DNA of 46,098 nucleotides. Source: Treponema sp. Lineage in GTDB: Bacteria; Spirochaetota; Spirochaetia; Treponematales; Treponemataceae. Below the pieces are notes generated by a model. That model saw only the letters and a program-made list of their open reading frames with translations, did not search any database and had not been told where the DNA came from. Positions 33,176 through 40,959 of this stretch are shown here, piece by piece. Each line of letters begins with the position of its first letter. The first letter of the stretch is position 1. The position numbers and the translations under genes are program-made. The stretch covers positions 1 through 46,098 of the forward strand of contig NZ_JAFRNB010000097.1 in NCBI RefSeq assembly GCF_017430385.1, written 5' to 3'.

Positions 33176-34171
33176 ATGCGAAAATTGAAAATTGTTTATG
33201 CTGGCTCTCCGCTGGCTTCAAGTATTGTTCTAAAAGGTCTCATCTCCGCACAGACAGATTGTGGTTTTGAAATTGCAGGCGTTCTTACAAATCCGCCATC
33301 TACCCGCGGGCGACATTCTGATTTGATTCCTACGGAAGTTGCGGCTACAGCCCATGAAAATAACATTCCAGTTTTTGAATTTGACCATCTTGTGGCAGAA
33401 GCTCGTGAGGCAATTTCTCCGCTTGGAGCAGATTTGCTCGTTTCTTTTGACTACGGCCGCATTTTCGGGCCAAAATTTCTGGCTCTTTTCCCGCTCGGCG
33501 GAATCAACCTTCATCCGTCGGCTCTTCCAAAATACCGCGGATGCACGCCTGTTCCAGCAGCACTTCTCAACGGTGACAAAACTCTGGGCGTAACGGTTCA
33601 AAAACTTGCCTTGCAAACAGACGAGGGCGACATCCTTGCGCAGACAGAAATTCCGCTTGACGGCACGGAAACAACGCTTTCTTTAATGGACGGCGACGGC
33701 ACTTCAAGCAAAATCACGGAAGCAGGTCTCAAACTCCTCAAAAAAGTCATCAAAGAGGCGGCAAATTCTGATTCAGAATTAATCGGCAAAAAACAATCCA
33801 GTGAAACAAGCTACATGCCTTTCCTCAAAAAAGAAGACGGAATCATCGACTGGAACAAATCGGCTTCTCAAATTGACTGCCAGATTCGCGCATACACTCC
33901 GTATCCATTGTGCTTCACTTCATACAACGGCGTAAAAGTCACGATTTTGAAGGCGCATCCTTCTGATTCAAAAACTTCTGAAAAACCGGGCACAGTCCTT
34001 CCTTATCAAAAATCAGTTGGAATCGAAATTGCCTGCGGTGACGGCTCAATTCTCGTTGCGACAGAACTCCAGCAGGAGAAAAAAAAGGCAATGGATTACA
34101 AATCTTTCATAAATGGTGCTAGAAATTTTGTCGGTTCTATATTAGGATTAGACACACAGAAAACGGAATAA
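33176..34171 (+). CDS. fmt: Methionyl-tRNA formyltransferase
   Basis: This 331-aa cytoplasmic enzyme formylates initiator Met-tRNA using 10-formyl-THF. The N-terminal Rossmann-like domain carries GGINLHPSALPKYRGCTPVPAALLNGD (catalytic Asn/His region and SxLPxYRG loop) and GVTVQKLALQTDEGDILAQ with the catalytic Asp. The C-terminal OB-like domain begins around residue 215 (IDWNKSASQIDCQIRAYTPYP). The length is typical (about 315 aa). It starts a plus-strand group with a PASTA protein (3 bp downstream) and a Na/Pi transporter. Confidence 0.95.
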   Translation: MRKLKIVYAGSPLASSIVLKGLISAQTDCGFEIAGVLTNPPSTRGRHSDLIPTEVAATAHENNIPVFEFDHLVAEAREAISPLGADLLVSFDYGRIFGPKFLALFPLGGINLHPSALPKYRGCTPVPAALLNGDKTLGVTVQKLALQTDEGDILAQTEIPLDGTETTLSLMDGDGTSSKITEAGLKLLKKVIKEAANSDSELIGKKQSSETSYMPFLKKEDGIIDWNKSASQIDCQIRAYTPYPLCFTSYNGVKVTILKAHPSDSKTSEKPGTVLPYQKSVGIEIACGDGSILVATELQQEKKKAMDYKSFINGARNFVGSILGLDTQKTE

Positions 34172-34174
34172 AAG

Positions 34175-35191
34175 ATGAGTAAACTTTCTGAAAAATTAAT
34201 TAATTGCGGTCGTGATACACTTTCGTCCCTCAACCAGAACAAAAAAACTTTCTTTTTGGTAGTGGTTCTCGCGCTTATTTTCATGTTTGCAGTCTGCTGG
34301 ATTACATTTTTTGCAACTGTTCGCGGGCCTGAGCAGGTCATGGTTCCGAATGTCGAGGACAAAGAGCTTACAACTGCCCTGCTCGAATTGCAGTCAAAGG
34401 AGCTTTACCCAAAAATTCAGCTCAAATACACTGACAATCCAGATGATGCAGGCAAAATCCTCAATCAAAATCCTGAAAGCGGCTCAATCGTCAAGGCCGG
34501 CCGCAGGATCAACCTCACTGTCAGCCGCGGTACAATTCTTGATCATGTAGAAAATTACATCGGTCAGAACTACGATGATGTCAAAATAAACCTCCAGACA
34601 ATGTTCACAGGTTCAACTAGACCATTAATCGTTCTTGCTGAGCCAAGCTACAAATCAGACCAGAGTGCGGCAGGCACAATTCTTGCACAGGATCCGCCAG
34701 AAGGCACAATCATTTCAAATCCTGTTACTGTCAAACTTATTGTCAGCAAAGGCGCAGAATACGAAAACACAAGAGTTCCAAATATCGTTGGTTATGATTT
34801 CAAAAAATTGATTTCTACACTCGCAACTTCACGAATCGTATATGATTTTACAGCTCATATTGCAGAAGGTTCAGAAAAAGCAGGAACCGTAACAAAGCAG
34901 GCTGAGCAGGAAAATCAGTTCGTTCCAAATTATACCCGAATTTCTGCAGAGGTCGCACTCCCTAAAAAGCAGGATGATGACGGAATCATGGGACTTTTCA
35001 CAGCCCAGCTTCCAAACTATCCGTATGCTGTTGAAATGACACTTGAAGCTTCTAAAAACGGAGTAAAACAGAGCTTAGTCACATTGAGGCATAAAGGCGG
35101 CAATGTAACAATCCCATATATCGCAGAAAAAGACAGCGAGCTTCTTCTTTCAATAGCAGGAAGAGTTGCCGCAAGACAGACGGTGGAGTAA
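34175..35191 (+). CDS. Membrane-anchored PASTA-domain protein
   Basis: This is a 338-aa single-pass protein. A short cytoplasmic N-terminus of about 26 residues is followed by one membrane helix (FFLVVVLALIFMFAVCWITFFATV), then three PASTA-like repeats on the outside. They begin at about residues 55 (VMVPNVEDKELTTALLELQSK), 130 (YIGQNYDDVKINLQ) and 200 (RVPNIVGYDFKKLISTLA). PASTA units bind muropeptides in PknB-type kinases and PBPs, but no kinase or transpeptidase domain is present here, so it may be a free peptidoglycan sensor. It lies 3 bp after fmt and 4 bp before the next start. Confidence 0.85.
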   Translation: MSKLSEKLINCGRDTLSSLNQNKKTFFLVVVLALIFMFAVCWITFFATVRGPEQVMVPNVEDKELTTALLELQSKELYPKIQLKYTDNPDDAGKILNQNPESGSIVKAGRRINLTVSRGTILDHVENYIGQNYDDVKINLQTMFTGSTRPLIVLAEPSYKSDQSAAGTILAQDPPEGTIISNPVTVKLIVSKGAEYENTRVPNIVGYDFKKLISTLATSRIVYDFTAHIAEGSEKAGTVTKQAEQENQFVPNYTRISAEVALPKKQDDDGIMGLFTAQLPNYPYAVEMTLEASKNGVKQSLVTLRHKGGNVTIPYIAEKDSELLLSIAGRVAARQTVE

Positions 35192-35195
35192 TCCG

Positions 35196-36875
35196 ATGAT
35201 ACTGAATCTAATCAATTTTGCTGGTAGTTTGTGTTTTTTGCTCTATGGCATGAAGCTTATGAGCGATGGAATCCAGAAAAGCGCGGGTCAGAAATTGCAG
35301 GCGGCCCTCGCCTTTATGACCGGCAATCGATTCGTCGGACTTTTGACAGGCTGTATTTTAACGATGATTATTCAGTCATCGGGGGCAACAACCGTCATGC
35401 TTGTCAGCTTCGTAAATGCGGGCCTTGTTTCTGTAGTTCAGGGTATCGGCGTAATTTTTGGAGCAAACATCGGCACTACGGTAACGGGATGGATTGTAGC
35501 TCTCGGTTCCAGTTTTGAAATCAAAGATTATGCGATTCCAATTTTCGGACTCGGTTATCTTCTCTATATATTAAAAAGATTTAAATCAAAAGAAGGCTTT
35601 TGGCTCGCAATCATGGGCTTCGGTCTTCTCTTCTTTGGCTTAGGTGGCCTTTCAGACTTCTTCGCAGTTCCACAAGTTAAAAGTTTTGTAATCAACTTCA
35701 TCGGCATCGTAAACAACTTTGGCTTCATAAGCTACGCAATCGGCCTTTTAATCGGCATTTTCCTTACGGCACTTATTCATTCTTCTTCGGCAATGTCGGC
35801 TATCGTAATCGGTATGGCTGCGGCAATGTCAAAAGAAGGAAACGCAAGCATTGAAGAACTCAATGAATTCTGGCGTTTTGGTGCAATAATGATTATCGGA
35901 AGTTCCGTCGGCTCAACAGTCGATGCAATTTTGGCGGCAATCGGTGCAAATGCAAACGCAAAACGCACGGCCGCGGTTCATGTTCTTTTCAATGTCGCAA
36001 CGGTAATCATTGTCCTTCTTGTTTTCAAACCTTTCATGGCATTTGTCGAGCTTGTTTCTCCAGGCCACAACATCGTATTCAGAATCGCAATGCTCAACAC
36101 CGTGTTTAAGGTAATGGGAACGCTGATTTTCATTCCTTTTGTAAACCAGATTGCAAAATTCGTCGGAATTCTTATCAAAGATGACAAAGCTAATGAAGAA
36201 AATGTTTACAAAATTGAATTCAACGAGCGCATGGCAATCGAATCGCCTGAAGGCTGCGTATTCCGTGCTCAAAATGAAGTAAAACTCTTTTCTGATAAAG
36301 TCGCGCAGATGTTCGATGAATTGCAGGAAGGTCTTTCAAACTTCAACTCAGAGTTCGTAACTGGCGGCTACGAAAGGATTTGTCTAGCCGAAGATTATTG
36401 TGACCAGATGAACGAACAGCTTACGCAGTATCTTGTCCGCTGTACGCACTTGCATTTGTCTGATGAGGCAAAAGATAACGCCGCACTGATGATGCAGCTT
36501 ATTGCTGAAATGGAAGCTATGGCCGACGGTTGTTTGAACATCGCTTACCAGCTCAAAAAAGCAATCGAAAAAGAAATGACTTTCAATCAGGAAGATTTCG
36601 ACAGGCTTCTTCCATATTTTGAGCTTGCCCGCCAGCTCATGTACTTCATTTACAAAAATGTCGCAAAAATCCAGCGGCTTACCCCAGAGCAGTTCCAGTT
36701 TGCGAGCGAGCTTGAGCAGCAGATTGATGACGAGCGAAAAGCCCTCAAAAAAATCGCCCGAAGCAGACTTGAAACCGGTGGTGATGTCCGCTCCGAGCTT
36801 TTGTACATGGATATTATCCGCCAAATCGAAAAAATCGGTGACCGTTGCTTTGACGCGGCTGGAGATTTGAGATAA
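35196..36875 (+). CDS. Na/Pi cotransporter family protein with PhoU-like C-terminal domain
   Basis: This is a 559-aa protein. Residues 1-310 hold two inverted transporter repeats with the signature QSSGATTVMLVSFVNAG and its counterpart HSSSAMSAIVIGMAAAM, typical of NptA/YjbB sodium-phosphate symporters. Residues about 340-559 form a helical PhoU-like domain. ATG 35196 is chosen because GGAG lies 7 nt upstream and the first helix (INFAGSLCFLLYGMKLMSDG) follows at once. An in-frame start 30 nt earlier would overlap the PASTA gene. It is the last intact gene of the fmt group. Its final nine codons plus stop are echoed 100 bp downstream. Confidence 0.9.
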   Translation: MILNLINFAGSLCFLLYGMKLMSDGIQKSAGQKLQAALAFMTGNRFVGLLTGCILTMIIQSSGATTVMLVSFVNAGLVSVVQGIGVIFGANIGTTVTGWIVALGSSFEIKDYAIPIFGLGYLLYILKRFKSKEGFWLAIMGFGLLFFGLGGLSDFFAVPQVKSFVINFIGIVNNFGFISYAIGLLIGIFLTALIHSSSAMSAIVIGMAAAMSKEGNASIEELNEFWRFGAIMIIGSSVGSTVDAILAAIGANANAKRTAAVHVLFNVATVIIVLLVFKPFMAFVELVSPGHNIVFRIAMLNTVFKVMGTLIFIPFVNQIAKFVGILIKDDKANEENVYKIEFNERMAIESPEGCVFRAQNEVKLFSDKVAQMFDELQEGLSNFNSEFVTGGYERICLAEDYCDQMNEQLTQYLVRCTHLHLSDEAKDNAALMMQLIAEMEAMADGCLNIAYQLKKAIEKEMTFNQEDFDRLLPYFELARQLMYFIYKNVAKIQRLTPEQFQFASELEQQIDDERKALKKIARSRLETGGDVRSELLYMDIIRQIEKIGDRCFDAAGDLR

Positions 36876-36883
36876 AAAAAATT

Positions 36884-36974
36884 CCCGCACGGATGCGGGG
36901 AAAAAGCAGAGAGAGAAATTTGCCTGCAAATTTCTCGTACGAATCCAAAATTACAAGGATGTAATTTTGGTTCG
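36884..36974 (+). repeat. Three-hairpin array, unit 1, after the Na/Pi gene
   Basis: Hairpin 1 is CCCGCA-CGGA-TGCGGG (36884-36899). Hairpin 2 has a 10-bp stem (36913-36922/36927-36936, loop CCTG). Hairpin 3 has a 14-bp stem with one bulge (36940-36954/36961-36974, loop AAGGAT). Linkers AAGCAGAGAGAGAAA and TTTCTCGTA are shared with unit 2. On the minus strand hairpin 1 is followed by a run of eight T, so it can terminate leftward transcripts. Confidence 0.8.
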
Positions 36975-36976
36975 AA

Positions 36977-37006
36977 TGTTTCGACGCAGCAGGTGATTTG
37001 AGATAA
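36977..37006 (+). pseudogene. Relic of a second Na/Pi cotransporter 3' end
   Basis: Thirty bases read TGT TTC GAC GCA GCA GGT then GAT TTG AGA TAA, encoding CFDAAGDLR and stop. This is the same peptide and stop as the end of the intact gene at 36846-36875, with six base differences, all synonymous. This is what remains of a former tandem paralogue whose body was deleted. The following hairpin unit belongs to it. Confidence 0.65.
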
Positions 37007-37021
37007 GAATTAAACAAAAGC

Positions 37022-37128
37022 CCCCGCATGGAGGCGGGGTGATAAGCAAAGAGAGAAAATTCTGTTTGCCGCAAGGTGAACAGAATTTTCTCGTAGGTTT
37101 AATAAATCCAGGAGGGATTTATTAAACC
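37022..37128 (+). repeat. Three-hairpin array, unit 2
   Basis: Hairpin 1 is CCCCGC-ATGGAG-GCGGGG (37022-37039). Hairpin 2 has a perfect 14-bp stem (37053-37066/37079-37092, loop of 12). Hairpin 3 has a perfect 14-bp stem (37096-37109/37115-37128, loop AGGAG). Stem sequences differ from unit 1 but pairing is kept, with the same order and linkers. The last stem contains the stop codon of the MCP fragment on the other strand. Confidence 0.8.
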
Positions 37129-37475
37129 TTAAATTGATCAACCTGTGTGCCAATCTGAATGATTGAATCTTTAACCTTGTCAGAGATTGTGTTCAGCGTG
37201 GCACCAGTTTCGTTGATTTTCCTTGCAACGACCGCAAAGCCCTTTCCTGCCTCACCTGCGTGTGCAGCCTCAATTGCCGCGTTCATAGCAAGAAGATTTG
37301 TCTGGCTCGCGATTGATGCGATTGCGACATTTGCTTCCTGGAGCATCTGTGACTGATTTTCAATTTCTTTTACGCGCTCATTTACAACCTTCTGCTTGCC
37401 GAAACCTGCCTGAGAGTTTGCCCGAAGCTCACCAAATGATGTCGCCATTTTGTCCATCGAAGCATTTACGGACTT
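37122..37475 (-). pseudogene. Methyl-accepting chemotaxis protein fragment, N-truncated and internally deleted
   Basis: About 115 residues remain of the cytoplasmic signalling domain. The hairpin tip [33 protein letters not shown] is intact, but the next residues are [19 protein letters not shown], which normally lie over 100 residues further on. So an in-frame deletion joins the tip to the C-terminus. Sensor domain, membrane helices and HAMP are missing. The frame opens after a stop near 37480, where unrelated plus-strand DNA begins. An ATG at 37457 is present, but a functional receptor is not possible. Confidence 0.82.
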
Positions 37476-37477
37476 TT

Positions 37478-37766
37478 ACGCTACAACCGGGAAGAGCCAG
37501 ATGTTTTTTGGACAATCGGCATGGATACGGACAGACAGGCTTATTCAATGGATGTGCCATTTTCAGTTGTAACGCACATAGACCTCATAATTGAAAACAG
37601 TGTCTCGGAATGGTACAACTCGGCTTTACCACAGCATCAGAGTTTTGGTCTTTCTGAAAACTACACTGAAATAATTCTTTCAGACTTTTACGAAGATAAA
37701 CTGGAAGAAAAACTAAAAGAAGTTCATCAGTCCGCTATCGAAAAGGAATTAGAACATGAAAAATAA
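37478..37766 (+). pseudogene. C-terminal fragment of a binding protein (BMP-like)
   Basis: About 95 residues are readable, beginning around YNREEPDVFWTIGMDTDRQA and ending EHEK. The WTIGMDTD segment followed by VVTHIDLIIENSVSEW resembles the C-terminal lobe of BMP/PnrA-type lipoproteins, but this is a weak match. The N-terminal two thirds are missing at the junction with the MCP fragment. Its end overlaps the next lipoprotein start by 11 bp, so the two were once an operon. Confidence 0.5.
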
Positions 37767-38753
37767 GCCTTTTTCAGTTCTTGCAACAATATTCTTTGTT
37801 TTCTTATGTTTTTGTGTGTCGTGCAAGCACTCATCTGACAATGATTCTTATGAGGTTACTGCTGATCCAAATGAACTTTCCGTGGCGGTATTTGCCCCTA
37901 TCAGTTCAGACAAAATGACAACAGAACGATTTCAGCGCACGGCGGACTGGTTTTTAGCAGAACTTGCGGCCGCAAAAAACATTTCATCGGCTTCCGTTTC
38001 ACTCAAACTCAATTGGTACGACGAGAATGAAAATCTTGGGACAACAGCCGCTTCCCTCGTTTCTGACACTAGAACTCGCGCAATAATCGGCCCAATCGGT
38101 GCAGAAAATGTCCAAACTGTAGCCCAAGCCTGCCTTGAGTCATACAAGCCTCTTATAGTTCCATCAGTTTCATCAGAAAGCATCGTCCGAAGCTATTCAG
38201 TACGAAAAACACATCTGATACCGACAGTTCTCAGACAGGAACTGAAGCTCTAAGTCTTACTGATGCGCTGGATGAATTGTTTAATAACAACCCAGGGTAC
38301 ATTGTCTGTGCGGTTGCAAATACAAAAGATGTGGAAACAATTCTAAGCACATATAAGGCTAAAGGTTCCGATGATCTTCTGTTTTTTACAGGGAGCGCAT
38401 ACTCAGAGGCATTATTTTCGGATGATATTCCAGAATACAATTATGAAGGATTTGCCCTTACCTCAAATCCTGCCACCGGCTTCGATGCGGCCTATCGTGC
38501 AAGATTCAACTCCGTACCGATGCTTGCCGAACCAAAGTTTTATGATTCACTTCTTTTGGTTACACTTGCCGCAGAATACTGTATTCAGCATAAAATGCCT
38601 TTTTCAAACGATAACATAAACAATGCTTTAAAGATTCTTACGACTGGTGCTTCACAAGAGGTAACGGCATGGGATGCGAGCGGCTTGGCACAGATTTTTT
38701 CTGCCCTGAGCAAATTCCTGTTTGCGATATTTGCCCCAAGGTGTTATAATTGA
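37756..38753 (+). pseudogene. Frameshifted Peripla_BP_6-like lipoprotein
   Basis: The N-terminal part (165 aa) has lipobox VSC (about Cys23) and a type I binding-protein half (VAVFAPISSDKMTTERF, TRAIIGPIGAENVQTVAQACLESYKPLIVP). The continuation is in another frame from about 38210 (DALDELFNNNPGYIVCAVANTKDVE) to TGASQEVTAWDASGLAQIFSALS. The break is at an A5 run (38205-38209), where one more A would restore a single frame of about 332 residues. The final 15 residues look unrelated to the fold, so the C-terminus may also be replaced. The indel could be real or a sequencing error. Confidence 0.7.
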
Positions 38754-38786
38754 CAAAAGACAAATGCTCAGATTTTGGAGAAGATT

Positions 38787-39152
38787 ATGTACGAAAGTGG
38801 CGAAGATTACCTCGAAGCAATTTTGAGATTACAGCAGGAAAATGGATTTGTCCGCTCAGTTGATGTTGCAAATAAACTCGCAGTTTCCCGACCAAGCGTA
38901 AGCCGGGCAATGAGCGTTCTTGAAAGAGACGGTTTTGTTGAATTCGGCATGGGAAACATGCTCAAACTCACAGAAAAAGGCAGGGAAAAAGCCGAGGATA
39001 TTTTTAACCGTCATAAATTACTCACAGTCTTTTTGCAGAAAATCACAGGCCTGCCAGAAGATCAGTGCGAAGAAAATGCCTGCCGGGTTGAGCATCAGGT
39101 TGATGCCGATGTCGTTGCCGGCATCCAGAAATGGGTTGACGAGAACAAATAA
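38787..39152 (+). CDS. DtxR/MntR-family metal-dependent transcriptional regulator
   Basis: This is a 121-aa regulator. Residues 1-60 form a winged helix (YLEAILRLQQENGFVRSVDVANKLAVSRPSVSRAM), and residues 62-121 form the dimerisation and metal-binding helices with CRVEHQVD, the Glu-His pair used by MntR-type proteins. It lacks the SH3-like third domain and is shorter than TroR. ATG 38787 is chosen because GGAG lies 6 nt upstream and MYESGEDYLEAI is the family N-terminus. TTATAATT about 40 nt upstream is a possible -10. No clear target gene adjoins it. The neighbouring flavin-reductase gene is convergent. Confidence 0.88.
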   Translation: MYESGEDYLEAILRLQQENGFVRSVDVANKLAVSRPSVSRAMSVLERDGFVEFGMGNMLKLTEKGREKAEDIFNRHKLLTVFLQKITGLPEDQCEENACRVEHQVDADVVAGIQKWVDENK

Positions 39153-39174
39153 GACGCCCTCAGCAAGCAAATTT

Positions 39175-40905
39175 CTATTTAAATCTTATGTAATTTACCG
39201 CTGAATCCGCCGCGATTTTTCCAAATATGCAGAAATCTGCGACAGCATTTCCGCCGAGCCGTTCCGCGCCATGAATTCCGCCTGTTACCTCACCGGCCGC
39301 ATAAAGCCCCGGAATCGGATTGCCAGCTTTGTTTATCACCTGCGCCTCTGTATTGATTTTTAAGCCGCCCATCGTGTGATGGATTGCAGGCTCTATTTCA
39401 ATTGCATAGAACGGAGCATTTTCAATCTTCCGCTCCATGCTGCTTGGATTCCGCCCAAATTCATCATCTCTTTTCAGCTCTACACTTTGATTATAGTTCT
39501 GAACAGTCTGTTCAAGGGCTTGCGGGTCAATTTTTGCTTTTTCCGCAAGTTCCTTTATGGAAGGAGCTTCTATCATCCAGCTGAATTTTGCGTAAGAGTC
39601 AATCACTTTGAGGGAATCACGAATTCCCTGATCAAAAATCAGGAAAGCAGATTTTTCTTTTCCGCGAAGAACTGCCCCTGAAACTATGTTGCGGGTTTCA
39701 ATTTCATTGATGAACCGAGTGCCGTTTTTATAAACCAAAATCGCACCGTTTCCGCGAACCGCCTCCGAAATCATGAATCCGCTTCCTTTTACGACAGTCG
39801 GGTGAATCTGTATCTGCTCCATGTGAACGAGAGCCGCATCAAATTTTTCGACCATCGCAAAAGCATCGCCTGTCGAACCAGGATTGTTTGTCGTGGCAAA
39901 ACCTGCAAGTGCCGGCTGATAAAATTCAATCAATTTAGGATTTGCACCGAATCCACCGGTCGTAATGATTACAGACTTTGCCATAATCTTGTATTCTTTG
40001 TCCTTGTAGCGGACTTTTACTCCGGCAGCCCTGCCGCCCTTGCTGATAATGTCTACAACCCTGTTGTTGAAACGGATTTCCGCGCCTTGTTTAAGAGCCG
40101 CCTTGTGCAAGAGAGGAATAAGATGCGCACCGATTGCACCGCCACCTTTCGGCCTATGAATCCGCTTGTTTGTCGCACCGCCGAACATACCGACATCACT
40201 TAAATCCGCTCCAATCATAGGAGACTGAAGCCATTCAACCATTCTGGCAGATTCATCGACAAGCTTGTGAACAAGAGCCGTATTATTAAGATACTGACCG
40301 CCCCGCATCGTATCGTTGAAAAACACATCCTTTGAATCCCTTATGCCAAGCCGTTCCTGCTCTTTTGTGTAAGAGGCATTGATTCCGCCTGTAGAATTAT
40401 TCGAATTACCGCCGGCGACACCCTGCTTTTCAAGAACTATTACCCCGGCACCTTTGCTTGCAGCCTCTGTAGCCGCCACAAGCCCCGCTCCTCCGGCACC
40501 GATAATCACAATGTCACATTCTGTGTCGTGATAGCTGACATCGGAAGCCTCAAGCCCCTGAGCCGCCGCAACCGCCGCATCTAGTGCATCGAGCAGGCCG
40601 TTTGTTGTAATCGTAGCCCCACTGAGCGTATCGAGCTGGGATGTGGTTCCATCCGTCAGGAATTTTTGTAGGATCTCATTTTTTGCCTCTTCCGCAATTT
40701 CAGGCGTTTCTTTGTCATTCAAGACTTTCGCAGCGACAATTTTTCCATTTGTAACAGTTATTTCGACCTCAATATTTCCATTTCTTCCAACCCCGCTTCC
40801 AATAAAAGTTCCGTCATTGAGATTTCTTAGGTTTCTTGCGCAAGATGTTATTCCACCAAGCAATAAAATCAACGGAACTATAAAAAACACCTTTTTTAAT
40901 TTCAT
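39175..40905 (-). CDS. Extracytoplasmic flavin-dependent reductase (FMN_bind plus FAD_binding_2), lipoprotein
   Basis: This 576-aa lipoprotein has lipobox ITSC (Cys22). Residues about 30-115 form an FMN-binding domain ending in DTLSGATITT, the flavin-transferase (ApbE) target motif with Thr98 expected to be covalently flavinylated. Residues about 128-576 form a fumarate-reductase/urocanate-reductase-type FAD domain with DIVIIGAGGAGLVAATEA, GGNSNNSTGGIN and a C-terminal HHTMGGLKINTEAQVI...GLYAAGEVTGGIHGAERLGGN. It probably uses an extracytoplasmic alkene-type acceptor for respiration. GGGGGG lies before its ATG. The BMP gene upstream is 54 bp away on the same strand. Confidence 0.88.
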   Translation of the reverse strand: MKLKKVFFIVPLILLLGGITSCARNLRNLNDGTFIGSGVGRNGNIEVEITVTNGKIVAAKVLNDKETPEIAEEAKNEILQKFLTDGTTSQLDTLSGATITTNGLLDALDAAVAAAQGLEASDVSYHDTECDIVIIGAGGAGLVAATEAASKGAGVIVLEKQGVAGGNSNNSTGGINASYTKEQERLGIRDSKDVFFNDTMRGGQYLNNTALVHKLVDESARMVEWLQSPMIGADLSDVGMFGGATNKRIHRPKGGGAIGAHLIPLLHKAALKQGAEIRFNNRVVDIISKGGRAAGVKVRYKDKEYKIMAKSVIITTGGFGANPKLIEFYQPALAGFATTNNPGSTGDAFAMVEKFDAALVHMEQIQIHPTVVKGSGFMISEAVRGNGAILVYKNGTRFINEIETRNIVSGAVLRGKEKSAFLIFDQGIRDSLKVIDSYAKFSWMIEAPSIKELAEKAKIDPQALEQTVQNYNQSVELKRDDEFGRNPSSMERKIENAPFYAIEIEPAIHHTMGGLKINTEAQVINKAGNPIPGLYAAGEVTGGIHGAERLGGNAVADFCIFGKIAADSAVNYIRFK

Positions 40906-40959
40906 TCACGCCCCCCAATAAAACTCCGCGCTAACGACATTGCACGGATGCAACGGATT

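Noticed and set aside
37122..37457. Short stand-alone chemotaxis protein
   Set aside because: The conserved signalling coiled coil has lost more than 100 residues in one arm, so the antiparallel hairpin cannot form. It is treated as a pseudogene.
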